Assembly (NCBI RefSeq): GCF_001050015.1
Contig: NZ_CVTB01000291.1
Span: forward strand, 80,087-144,086
From: Mycolicibacterium malmesburyense
GTDB taxonomy: Bacteria; Actinomycetota; Actinomycetes; Mycobacteriales; Mycobacteriaceae
Direction of reading: 5' to 3'
DNA: 64,000 nucleotides
Below the pieces are notes generated by a model. The model worked only from the letters and a program-made list of their open reading frames with translations. It did not search any database and was not told the origin of the DNA. Positions 42,796 through 50,787 of this stretch are shown one piece after another. The stretch's first letter is position 1; each line of letters starts with the position of its first letter. Made by a program: the position numbers and the translations under genes.

Positions 42796-43978
42796 GGGGC
42801 AGCCCCAGCAGTCGTTCGGCGATGACGTTGCGTTGGATCTCCGACGTGCCTGCACCAAAGGTGGCCGCCCGCATCAGCAGGTAGCTCGCGGCGACGTTGC
42901 CCCGCTTGGCGGCGCCGGGCGATCCGCGCTCCAAAACCCCTGACGCTCCGGACAGTTCGACACCGAAGTTGGCCATCGACTGGTCCACCTCCGAGCTGAG
43001 AAGCTTGGCGACGGAGGCCTCCGGGCCAGGGGCGACGCCCCGCACACCGGCGGCGGTGGCCTGGGCGGCGATCTGACGTAACGCCTCGACCTGGGCCGCA
43101 TACCTGGCGATTCGGTCGGCGACATAGCTGTCATCGAACCCGCTGTCGGTCAGCGCATTCGGCTCCTGCGCCATCTTCACCAGGATGTCGAGGCGACGCT
43201 CGATCCGGTGCGTGCGGCTTTGGCCCACCCGCTCGTAGCCCAGCGTCGACTTCGCCACCTTCCAGCCGCCGTGCAGCGGTCCGAGCACATTGGCCAGCGG
43301 CACGCGCACTGCGTCGAAGAACACCTCGCTGAACTCGGCGGCGCCGGTGATCTGCCGAATCGGCCGTACCTCGATGCCCGGCGTGGACAGCTCGGCCAGG
43401 ATGTAGCTGATTCCCTCCCGCTTCGGCGCGGTAGGGTCGGTCCGGGCCAACAGGTAGATCCGGTTCGCGTAGGAGGCCTTCGACGTCCAGATCTTCTGTC
43501 CGGTGATGACGAGTTCGTCGCCGTCGATGACTGCCTTGGTCTTGAGCGCCGCGAGGTCGCTGCCGGCCTCCGGCTCCGAGAAGCCCTGACACCAGACATC
43601 TTCCGCCGACAGGATGCGGGGGAGGTAACGCGCACGCTGCTCGTCTGTGCCCCACTGGATGATGGTCGGACCCAGTTGGTTGATCGCGCTGCGGTTGATC
43701 GGTTCCGGGGCGTGCACGGCAGCCATCTCGGTGTTGAAGATGAGCTGTTGGGTGGGAGTCGCGGCGCGCCCGCCGAATTCGGTCGGCCACGAGATGGCCG
43801 CCAGCCCGGCGACGTGCAGGCGATTCTGCCATTCCCGCAGTCGGTCGAGGCGAGCCGTTTCGTCTCCGTCGCGGCCGAGCAGGTCGGAGGTCAGCGACGA
43901 CGACAGGAAGGCGCGCACCTCGTCGCGGAAGGTCCGGTCGGCGTCGGTGAGCACGACGCCGTAATCACGATCGGTCAC
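42785..43978 (-). CDS. Acyl-CoA dehydrogenase, large-subunit type
   Basis: A 397-residue ACAD with QGFSEPEAGSDLAAL, TGQKIWTS and FGAGTSEIQRN, a complete member of the 'EIQR' class. GTG 43978 overlaps the amidohydrolase stop (GTGA). It forms a pair with the ACAD at 41740. The direct coupling to an amidohydrolase suggests that a product of ring hydrolysis is then dehydrogenated as a CoA ester, or the reverse order. Confidence 0.92.
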   Translation of the reverse strand: MTDRDYGVVLTDADRTFRDEVRAFLSSSLTSDLLGRDGDETARLDRLREWQNRLHVAGLAAISWPTEFGGRAATPTQQLIFNTEMAAVHAPEPINRSAINQLGPTIIQWGTDEQRARYLPRILSAEDVWCQGFSEPEAGSDLAALKTKAVIDGDELVITGQKIWTSKASYANRIYLLARTDPTAPKREGISYILAELSTPGIEVRPIRQITGAAEFSEVFFDAVRVPLANVLGPLHGGWKVAKSTLGYERVGQSRTHRIERRLDILVKMAQEPNALTDSGFDDSYVADRIARYAAQVEALRQIAAQATAAGVRGVAPGPEASVAKLLSSEVDQSMANFGVELSGASGVLERGSPGAAKRGNVAASYLLMRAATFGAGTSEIQRNVIAERLLGLPRDP

Positions 43979-45285
43979 GTGCCGCCGCGGATGATCGACG
44001 CCATGCGCTGTTTCATGTCACCGTAGGTGATCGCGGTGGTGCCGGCCTTGGGGGCGCGGCCCGCATCGACCTTCGGCGCGGACAGATCGAGTTCGGCGAC
44101 CTTCTCGCGCAACGCCTTCACGGTGCAGTTCTGCCGCCCGAGACGCTCGACGGCGTCATAGCCAAAGGCGCGCGCGGCATTTCGCCAGGTGATGTCTTCG
44201 ACCTCATCGGGCGAACAACCCTCCAACTGGGCGGCGAGCTGCTCGGGTGCGTCCGGCCAGCTGCTGTCGGAATGCGGGTAGTCCATTTCCCAGCAGAGGG
44301 TCTTCACGCCGATGCGGTCGCGCATCTCGACACCGACCCGGTCGCGGATGAAGCACGACATGAAATTGCGGCGGAAGACATCGGTCGGGGTCAGGCCGTC
44401 ACCGAGGTCGTCACCCGTCCACGCGCGCTGGCGGGCGTAGAGGTCTTCGAACCGTTCGAGCATGAACGGAATCCAGCCGATGCCGCCTTCGGAGAGGGCG
44501 AACTTTATCGTGGGGAACTTGACGACGACGGGGGAGAACAACAGGTCTGCGGTGAACCGCATGGTGTCGATGGCCAGCATCGAGTTGTACGCGAGGTAGG
44601 TCGTCTGGTCGGAGGGGACGGGAACGCCGCCGCCGGTGCCGATGTGAATGTTGACGATAGTCTCGTGCTCACAGACCGCTTCCCACAGCGGATCCCATTG
44701 CGGATCCTGCCACGGCGGCTGCCCGTAGTTTCCGATGTGTTGGGGCACCGTCACCGCGTGACAGCCGTTCGCCGCGAGCCGCGCCACCTCGCCGGCCGCG
44801 AGAACGGGGTCCCACAGCGGAAGGATGCCCAGCGGGATGAAGCGGTCCGGATGGCGGCCGCACCAATCCTCCAGATGCCAGTCGTTGTAGGCGCGGACCA
44901 TCACTTCGGATACGTCGCGGTCGCCGCGGTAGGTGAACAGCGCCCCGGAGATGGTCGGAAAAGACGGGAAGCACAACGAGGCCAGCACCCCGGCCGCGTT
45001 CATGTCATCGACGCGGGCATCGACGTCAAAGCAGCCGGTGCGCATGTCCTCGAAGCGCGACGGTTCGAAGCCCCACTCGTCGTTGGGTCGGCCCGCCACG
45101 GCGTTGAGCCCGATGTTGGGCATCTGCAGACCCGCGTACTCCCAAAAGCAGACGCCGTTGTTGTCCTGCACGATCTTTGGCGCCTGGTCTGCATAACGCG
45201 ACGGCACCCTGTCCTTGAACATGTCGGGTGGTTCGACAGTGTGGTCGTCGACGCTGATCAGCACGAGGTCCAGAGGGTCGATCAC
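43975..45285 (-). CDS. Amidohydrolase (PF04909-type metal-dependent hydrolase/decarboxylase)
   Basis: A 436-residue paralogue of the protein at 26782. It shares SVDDHTVEPP (DDH at 13-15), FALSEGGIGWIPFMLERF and MDYPHSDSSWP. The last 40 residues are a separate tail (KVDAGRAPKAGTTAITYGDM). The GTG start has no clear ribosome site and lies seven bases after a TAGACT -10-like box, so leaderless translation is likely. It heads the operon with two ACAD genes under operator site L. Confidence 0.9.
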   Translation of the reverse strand: MIDPLDLVLISVDDHTVEPPDMFKDRVPSRYADQAPKIVQDNNGVCFWEYAGLQMPNIGLNAVAGRPNDEWGFEPSRFEDMRTGCFDVDARVDDMNAAGVLASLCFPSFPTISGALFTYRGDRDVSEVMVRAYNDWHLEDWCGRHPDRFIPLGILPLWDPVLAAGEVARLAANGCHAVTVPQHIGNYGQPPWQDPQWDPLWEAVCEHETIVNIHIGTGGGVPVPSDQTTYLAYNSMLAIDTMRFTADLLFSPVVVKFPTIKFALSEGGIGWIPFMLERFEDLYARQRAWTGDDLGDGLTPTDVFRRNFMSCFIRDRVGVEMRDRIGVKTLCWEMDYPHSDSSWPDAPEQLAAQLEGCSPDEVEDITWRNAARAFGYDAVERLGRQNCTVKALREKVAELDLSAPKVDAGRAPKAGTTAITYGDMKQRMASIIRGGT

Positions 45286-45305
45286 CGGGAACAGTCTAGG
45301 CTATT

Positions 45306-45328
45306 GAACAAAGTATGTATATCTGTTC
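45306..45328. promoter_or_regulatory. Operator-like inverted repeat, site L
   Basis: GAACA, 13 bases, TGTTC, both arms perfect. It is squeezed between the SRPBCC stop codon (45332) and the amidohydrolase start (45285). A minus-strand TAGACT box lies between it and the start codon. This gives the amidohydrolase operon its own controlled promoter. Confidence 0.7.
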
Positions 45329-45331
45329 CAG

Positions 45332-45757
45332 CTATGCGGTGGAGTTCACCGCCGCCGCCGCCAGCCAGTCGGCCATCATCCCGTAGACCGATTCGATGCT
45401 CTCTCGCGCGCTGGCGTCGTCGCCGGATGGTTCGTAGTCCACGTCCCACTCGACCCGGCAACCGTCGGCACCGGACCCGATGACCGAGACGACGGTCTCG
45501 AAGCGGCATACCGGCAGCGGGTTGTTGGTGATCCGGTAGGAGATCTGTCTCTGCTCGGGCCGTGCCCACAACAGCGTCTCGACCGTCGGCTCACCGTCTG
45601 CGGAGCCGCGGATCCTGCGGCTCATGCCGGGCCCGTCCCCTTCGACCTCGACGTCGTTGATCACCGGAATCCACCGGACGTCGGCGAAGTCGGCGAGTAG
45701 GCGCCAGACCGCCTCGGCGCTCGCGGCGACGTCCTTGCTGACCGTGATCGACGCCAT
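45332..45757 (-). CDS. SRPBCC-family (START-like) protein
   Basis: A 141-residue protein with the polyketide cyclase/dehydrase helix-grip pattern: ASAEAVWRLLADFADVRWIP at the start, then PGMSRRI, ISYRITNNPLP and a final amphipathic helix. It has a deep hydrophobic pocket in known relatives and may bind or cyclise a ring substrate. ATG 45757 follows TAGGGT by six bases, so a leaderless start is possible. It is divergent from the crotonase at 45839, sharing site M. Confidence 0.87.
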   Translation of the reverse strand: MASITVSKDVAASAEAVWRLLADFADVRWIPVINDVEVEGDGPGMSRRIRGSADGEPTVETLLWARPEQRQISYRITNNPLPVCRFETVVSVIGSGADGCRVEWDVDYEPSGDDASARESIESVYGMMADWLAAAAVNSTA

Positions 45758-45778
45758 GTGGCGACCCTACCATCTATG

Positions 45779-45801
45779 TAACAATAGAGCGGAATATGTT
45801 C
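45779..45801. promoter_or_regulatory. Operator-like inverted repeat, site M
   Basis: TAACA, 13 bases, TGTTC, between the SRPBCC gene (minus) and a crotonase gene (plus). It is centred 33 bases from the SRPBCC start codon and could control both directions. Confidence 0.6.
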
Positions 45802-45838
45802 AGATGTGCAGTGTGCTGCCGGGTGGAATCGGGGTGTC

Positions 45839-46735
45839 GTGAGCGCTGACGATGGGTCCGCGGGCGATTTCGAGGTCGACGAGAATTGGGTGCGCTACGA
45901 ACTTGTAGAACCACACATCGCGCAGATCGCGATCAGCAGGCCCGACCGCCGCAACGCGATCCTGTCGCCCGACATGCACGCCCTGTTCAAGGCTCACCTC
46001 GATCGCGCCGAGACCGACGACGAGGTGAAGGTTGTCATCCTCGCGGCCGACGGCAAGGACTTCTGCAGCGGCGACGATGTCCGGCGGCTGCCCGTCGAAC
46101 AGGCCGGCCTGAAGAAGGGCAAAAAACTGCCGCAGACCGCGCGGATGGGCAATGCCCGCCGGTTGCACCGCCACCTGACCAATTGGCTGGAGTTTCCGAA
46201 GACGGTCATCGCCGCGTGCCAGGGTGCGACGCTGGGAGCCGGGATGAACCTGGCGCTGGCCGCCGACATCCTCGTCGTCTCCGAGGACATGTACCTGGCG
46301 CGGCCGCAGGCGCGGATCGGGTTCGCCGGGTTCTCCACCGCGATGCCGTTGATCCTGCTCAAGCTGGGTCCGAACCGCGGCTACGAGGCGATGATCACCG
46401 GACGGAAGGTGCGCGCCGCGGAACTGCGCGACTGGGGGGTGGCCGCGTCGGTCGTGCCGGCCGACGGTCTGCGTGAGGAGGCGCTGCGCTACGCGCGTGC
46501 GATCGCCCACCACTCGGCCGACGGGCTGATGGTCGGCAAGCACGGGTTGATCACGTTCTGGCACGCGGTGGGAATGGCGCAGTTCGGGGACTGGGTTCCC
46601 ATGGCGCACAGCGTTTTCAGCAACCTGTCCTGGCGAGACGACGAGTTCAACTTCATGAAGGAGCGGTCGGCCAGGGGCGGCCGTGAGGCGCTCGCCGAAC
46701 TCGAGCGCCGGTACCGGGAGTGGGACTTCGACTAG
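45839..46735 (+). CDS. Enoyl-CoA hydratase/isomerase family protein
   Basis: A 298-residue crotonase-fold protein, longer than its relatives. Oxyanion segments are FCSGDDV and TLGAGMNLALAAD. An extra helix between them (AGLKKGKKLPQTARMGNARR) and the tail REALAELERRYREWDFD set it apart. GTG 45839 is chosen; GTG 45806 would fall against operator M and adds 11 residues. It is a single gene upstream of the SDR-Rieske operon, which has its own site N. Confidence 0.87.
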   Translation: MSADDGSAGDFEVDENWVRYELVEPHIAQIAISRPDRRNAILSPDMHALFKAHLDRAETDDEVKVVILAADGKDFCSGDDVRRLPVEQAGLKKGKKLPQTARMGNARRLHRHLTNWLEFPKTVIAACQGATLGAGMNLALAADILVVSEDMYLARPQARIGFAGFSTAMPLILLKLGPNRGYEAMITGRKVRAAELRDWGVAASVVPADGLREEALRYARAIAHHSADGLMVGKHGLITFWHAVGMAQFGDWVPMAHSVFSNLSWRDDEFNFMKERSARGGREALAELERRYREWDFD

Positions 46736-46746
46736 ACAAAACAATT

Positions 46747-46769
46747 AAACAGAGACTGTGTTTGTGTTT
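46747..46769. promoter_or_regulatory. Operator-like inverted repeat, site N
   Basis: AAACA, 13 bases, TGTTT: both arms carry the same change, so the dyad stays perfect. A TATGAT -10-like box (46772-46777) follows directly and points to the SDR at 46801, the first gene of the SDR-Rieske-DUF35-thiolase operon. Confidence 0.6.
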
Positions 46770-46800
46770 TGTATGATGAACGTGCGGTGAGGAGAGACGA

Positions 46801-47706
46801 ATGGGTGTGCTGGACGGACGGACGGCCTTGGTCACCGGTGCAGGTCGAGGGATCGGTGCCGCCGTAGCCGAGGGTTTGGCGGCCGAGGGGGCGACCGTCC
46901 TGGTCTCCGACGCCGGCGTTGCGGTCGACGGCACGGGACACGACGCGGGGCCGGCGGAGGCGGTGGCCGCGGCCATCAATCAGCAGGGTGGCAAGGCGTT
47001 CGCCGACGCCACCGACATCACTGACTTCGCCTCCTGCGAGGACTTGATCGGCCGCGCCGCCGATACGCTCGGCGGTCTGGACGTCGTGGTCAACGCCGCG
47101 GGCATACTGCGCGACGGCATGGTCTTCAAGATGAGCGAGCGGGACTGGGATTCCGTCGTCGCCGTCCATCTCAAGGGCACGTTCAACATCACCCGGCATG
47201 CCGCCGCATGGTGGCGGGAGAACCGTGGCGGCCAGTACCGGCTGATCAACTTCACCTCGATGTCCGGACTACAGGGCGCACCCAGCCAACCGAACTATGC
47301 GGCCGCGAAGATGGGCGTCGTCGGTCTCACCTTCTCCTGCGCCAACGCCCTGCGCAACTACGGCGTCACGTCGAACGCGATCGCGCCGATCGCCGGAACC
47401 CGAATGACGCAGGGCATCAAGGGCGGTGGGAGCATGGACTATTCCGATTCGAACGTGCGTCTGTCACCGAAAAATTGCGTGCCCCCGGTGGTGTACCTGG
47501 CGAGCGCACAGTCCGACTGGCTCAATCGGCGCGTCATCTTTGCCGGAAACGGCCGCATCAGCCTGATGTCGAACCCAGTCGTCGAGCGAGAGCTCGTCTC
47601 GGCCACCGGAACCTGGGACATCCCCACCGCCTTCGCCGAGATCGAGACGTCGTTCAAGGAGGCCGTCCTGTGGCCCAACATCTTCGACAAGCCCCCTGCC
47701 AAGTGA
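46801..47706 (+). CDS. Short-chain dehydrogenase/reductase, extended form
   Basis: A 301-residue SDR with TGAGRGIG at 12-19, VNAAG and YAAAK with Tyr166 and Lys170. The 45-residue C-terminal extension and the insert after the first helix recall the SDRs fused to MFE-2 enzymes and 17-beta-HSD4-like proteins. A 3-hydroxyacyl-CoA dehydrogenase role is therefore plausible. ATG has GAGGAGA before it. It leads the Rieske operon. Confidence 0.9.
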   Translation: MGVLDGRTALVTGAGRGIGAAVAEGLAAEGATVLVSDAGVAVDGTGHDAGPAEAVAAAINQQGGKAFADATDITDFASCEDLIGRAADTLGGLDVVVNAAGILRDGMVFKMSERDWDSVVAVHLKGTFNITRHAAAWWRENRGGQYRLINFTSMSGLQGAPSQPNYAAAKMGVVGLTFSCANALRNYGVTSNAIAPIAGTRMTQGIKGGGSMDYSDSNVRLSPKNCVPPVVYLASAQSDWLNRRVIFAGNGRISLMSNPVVERELVSATGTWDIPTAFAEIETSFKEAVLWPNIFDKPPAK

Positions 47707-47726
47707 CCCGACGGGGGAGGTGACGA

Positions 47727-49109
47727 ATGACTGAGATGACGACCCACCGCGTACCGCAGAAGTACGCCTGCGGCGAGACTTTCGTCCCCAAGAGCCGCTA
47801 CATCGACCCGGAGTTCCTGCAACTCGAACTCGACCGGCTCTTCTCTTCGGTCTGGCAGCCCGCCTGCCGCGAGGAGGAGATACCCGACCCCGGCTGCTAC
47901 TACGAGTACCGCATCGGCGGGCAGTCGATCGTGGTGGTGCGCCAGAAGGATCGCAGCATCAAGGCGTTCTACAACTCATGCGCACACCGCGGGATGAAGA
48001 TCGTCTGCGGTACCGGCACCGCTACCGAGGGCGACCTGCGGTGCGGATTTCACGGCTGGCGCTACTCGCTGGACGGCCGGTCCTCCTTTGTGCCGTGCCG
48101 TGAGGAGTTCGCCCCTCGGCCGCGCGAACAGTGGGGGCTGACACCGGTCCACGTCGGGAGCTGGGGCGGTTGGGTATTCATCAGCATGGCGTCCGATCCG
48201 CCGGACCTGCTCGACTGGCTCGACCCGCTGCCCACCGCACTGGCCCCGTTTCGTCTGCAGGACATGCGATATGGGTGGCGTAAGCGGACGACACTGTCGG
48301 CCAACTACAAGACCGTCATCGATGCGTTCATCGAGGGCTACCACACGCCCGGCACGCATCCGCAGACGTTGCGCACCGCCAAGACTCCTCACCCGAGCAC
48401 CGAGCCCGCACAACCCCAGGAGTACGTCTACGCGCCCTACACGCCGACGATCGCCTACAAGAACCACTCCCGGTTCATCTACACGCAGCGTCCCGAGACC
48501 ACCGAACGCGACAAAGGGCGTCAGCAGCAGGCCTCCCGCCCAGAGGTGTTCGCGAACGCGATGCAGTACAACTACCTCGGCGTCAACGCGCTTGTCACAG
48601 AGCGCGATTACCGAGCCGCGCAGCGGTTGGCGACGATGGAGCCCAGCGAGATTCCGCCGTTCGTCCTTTACCACCAAATGTGCGAGGAACTGGCGCTGGC
48701 CGAAGGTGTCGACTTCCCGCAAATGTCGATGGAGGAGTATTTCGCGGGCAACGGCGACTGGCACATCTTTCCCACGTTGGTCATCCTCGTCGAGAAGTCG
48801 TGTCTGCTCGGGTACCGGATGCTGCCCGACGCGACGGATCCGAACAAGTGCACCTTCGAGATGTTCACGCTCGAACACTTCGCTCCCGGTGAGGTCCCCG
48901 ACACCGACTGGCAGGAGTTCGAGCGCTGGCAAGATCATGACGGCTGGGGTGAACTGCCCACGCAGGACCTGCAGAACATCGCCGCGATCCACGCGGGCAT
49001 GCACTCGAACGGCTTCGAGGGGCTCTGGCTGAACACCGCCCAGGAGATGACGATCCGCAACGAGCACGCGATTGCCGATCGGTTCATCTTCGGCGTCGAC
49101 GAGCGGTGA
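47727..49109 (+). CDS. Rieske non-heme iron oxygenase, alpha subunit
   Basis: A 460-residue oxygenase. The Rieske [2Fe-2S] ligands are Cys85, His87, Cys106 and His109 (CAH and CGFH). The mononuclear iron site has IEGYHTPGTH with His206 and His211. It should hydroxylate or dihydroxylate a ring or side chain. The order SDR, Rieske, DUF35, thiolase-like suggests ring oxidation, dehydrogenation and then C-C cleavage. No ferredoxin, reductase or beta subunit is encoded in the window, so electrons must come from elsewhere. Confidence 0.93.
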   Translation: MTEMTTHRVPQKYACGETFVPKSRYIDPEFLQLELDRLFSSVWQPACREEEIPDPGCYYEYRIGGQSIVVVRQKDRSIKAFYNSCAHRGMKIVCGTGTATEGDLRCGFHGWRYSLDGRSSFVPCREEFAPRPREQWGLTPVHVGSWGGWVFISMASDPPDLLDWLDPLPTALAPFRLQDMRYGWRKRTTLSANYKTVIDAFIEGYHTPGTHPQTLRTAKTPHPSTEPAQPQEYVYAPYTPTIAYKNHSRFIYTQRPETTERDKGRQQQASRPEVFANAMQYNYLGVNALVTERDYRAAQRLATMEPSEIPPFVLYHQMCEELALAEGVDFPQMSMEEYFAGNGDWHIFPTLVILVEKSCLLGYRMLPDATDPNKCTFEMFTLEHFAPGEVPDTDWQEFERWQDHDGWGELPTQDLQNIAAIHAGMHSNGFEGLWLNTAQEMTIRNEHAIADRFIFGVDER

Positions 49110-49118
49110 GCGACGGGG

Positions 49119-49541
49119 ATGAGTGAGGCGATACCGCAGCGGCCGGTGCCGCTGCTCACCGAGCTGAACCGGCCCTATTGGACGGGCGGCTCCGACGGCA
49201 CTTGGCGGCTGCAACGCTGCCTCGGCTGCGAGCGCCTGGTCCATCCGCCGGCTCTGCGTTGCCCGCACGATCACGGTGTTCTCGAGTACGCGACGCTCAT
49301 CGGCCGGGGACGGGTCGAAACGTGGACCGTCAACGAGCATCCGTTCTTCCCGGGTTTCGCGCCGCCCTACCTGGTGGCGTTCGTGAATCCGGTTGAGGAC
49401 AGCCGCGTTCGGGTGCTGACGAATATCGTGAACGTGCGGCCGGAAGACGTCACCGTCGGACTGCCGGTGCGCGTCACGTTCGAACGGCACACCGACGGAG
49501 ACGACGAGGTGTTCATCCCGCTGTTCGAACCGGACCTCTGA
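49119..49541 (+). CDS. DUF35 Zn-ribbon/OB-fold protein
   Basis: A 140-residue protein. The zinc ribbon has Cys34, Cys37 and Cys48, but the fourth position reads CPHDHG, so a histidine may replace the last cysteine. The OB-fold follows (IGRGRVETWTVNEH, then PYLVAFVNP). It is coupled by TGATG to the thiolase-like gene at 49541 and should form a complex with it, as in Ltp2-DUF35 aldolases. Confidence 0.9.
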   Translation: MSEAIPQRPVPLLTELNRPYWTGGSDGTWRLQRCLGCERLVHPPALRCPHDHGVLEYATLIGRGRVETWTVNEHPFFPGFAPPYLVAFVNPVEDSRVRVLTNIVNVRPEDVTVGLPVRVTFERHTDGDDEVFIPLFEPDL

Positions 49542-50719
49542 TGGGTTCACCGCTTGCCGAGAAGGTCGTCATCAGTGGGGTCGGCCAGTCCGAGATCGGT
49601 CGGCGGCTGGGCCGAGACGTCCTGCAACTCACCGCGGACGCGTGCCTGGCCGCCGTCGAAGATGCAGGACTCACGCTCGCCGACATCGACGGGTTGACGA
49701 CGTATCCGGGTGCGTCCCAGGCCGGTCCGGGGTTCTCGGGGGCGTCGCTGCGCGACATTCACGACGCGCTCGGCGTCAAACCGAATTGGGTAGCCGGGGG
49801 CGTGGAGTCTCCGGGCCAGCTGGGCGCCGTGGTCGATGCGATGCTCGCCGTCGCCGGTGGCATGGCCAACCATGTGCTGTGCTGGCGCAGCATCTGGGAG
49901 GGTACGGCCCAGGGCGCGGGCCGACGTCAAGGCTACGGCGCGCGGGGTGGCCGGCCAAGCGGGATGATGGCCTGGCAGCTGCCCTACGGCGCCACCGCGG
50001 CCAATCTGGCTGCAATGCAATTGCGCGCAAGAATGATTCGATACGGCCTCACGCGCGAACAGCTCGCCTCGATTGCGATTGTCGAGCGCGCCAATGCGCG
50101 ACGAAACCCGTCGGCGATATACACCGACCCCCTCGACGTTGATACCTACCTGAATGCGCGGATGGTGTCGGAGCCGCTGTGCATGTACGACTGCGACATC
50201 GCCTGCGACGGAGCGACCGCGTTCGTCATCTCGCGGGCCGCGCATGCTCGAGCACTGGACCATCCCGCGGTCACGGTCGAATCGCTGGACTGCGCTCATC
50301 ACGACCGCTTCACCTGGGAGGGCGGCGAGGACATCACCCGGATCAGCTCGCGTTGGTCGACCATCTGGGACCGAACGGATTTCACCGTGGCCGATGTCGA
50401 TTACGCCTCGTTGTACGACGGGTTCAGCGTATTCGTGCTGTGCTGGTTGGAAGATTTCGGCTTCTGCAAGGTGGGAGAATCCGGCGACTTCATTGCCGAC
50501 CCGGCACGCATCTCGCTCGGCGGTGAACTGCCGATAAACACAGCGGGCGGCCAATTGTCCGGAGGACGGCTGCACGGATTCGGTCACCTGTACGAGGCGT
50601 GTTTGCAGATCCGGGCCGAGGCAAGCGGCCGTCAGGTTGACGACGTATCACTGGCAGCGGTCGGGGTTGGGGCTGCCAACAGTGGAACGACAGCCATGCT
50701 GCTGCGACGGACGCTGTAG
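49541..50719 (+). CDS. Thiolase-like lipid-transfer protein, possible retro-aldolase
   Basis: A 392-residue protein of the same kind as that at 10080. It lacks the nucleophilic cysteine (ESPGQLGA in its place) and the GHP-G--G motif, but has ASLYDGFSV, matching VQLYDSFT of the other copy, and GGQLSGGRLHGFGH near the end. It pairs with the DUF35 protein upstream. The likely reaction is cleavage of a beta-hydroxyacyl-CoA side chain; thiolysis is less likely. Confidence 0.86.
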   Translation: MGSPLAEKVVISGVGQSEIGRRLGRDVLQLTADACLAAVEDAGLTLADIDGLTTYPGASQAGPGFSGASLRDIHDALGVKPNWVAGGVESPGQLGAVVDAMLAVAGGMANHVLCWRSIWEGTAQGAGRRQGYGARGGRPSGMMAWQLPYGATAANLAAMQLRARMIRYGLTREQLASIAIVERANARRNPSAIYTDPLDVDTYLNARMVSEPLCMYDCDIACDGATAFVISRAAHARALDHPAVTVESLDCAHHDRFTWEGGEDITRISSRWSTIWDRTDFTVADVDYASLYDGFSVFVLCWLEDFGFCKVGESGDFIADPARISLGGELPINTAGGQLSGGRLHGFGHLYEACLQIRAEASGRQVDDVSLAAVGVGAANSGTTAMLLRRTL

Positions 50720-50745
50720 GTGGGCAGAAGATCCCAGCGTGCTTC

Positions 50746-50765
50746 GAACACCCTGAGGCATGTTC
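50746..50765. promoter_or_regulatory. GAACA-N10-TGTTC dyad, uncertain
   Basis: Perfect 5-base arms with a spacer of 10 instead of 13, in the gap before the SnoaL-like gene at 50788. It may be a variant operator or a chance match; the changed spacing would rotate the half-sites on the helix, so I keep it apart from sites A-N. Confidence 0.3.
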
Positions 50766-50787
50766 TCGTCAACGTAGAGGAGCCACT

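Noticed and set aside
81..46769. GAACA/TGTTC half-sites read as SOS (LexA) boxes or KstR boxes
   Set aside because: Half-sites are similar, but mycobacterial LexA and KstR sites have arms only a few bases apart; here the spacing is 13, and the genes are not DNA repair genes.
47976..49550. 524-codon minus-strand frame opposite the Rieske gene
   Set aside because: The plus strand encodes intact Rieske and iron-site motifs; the mirror frame has low-complexity Arg/Val content and no ribosome site.
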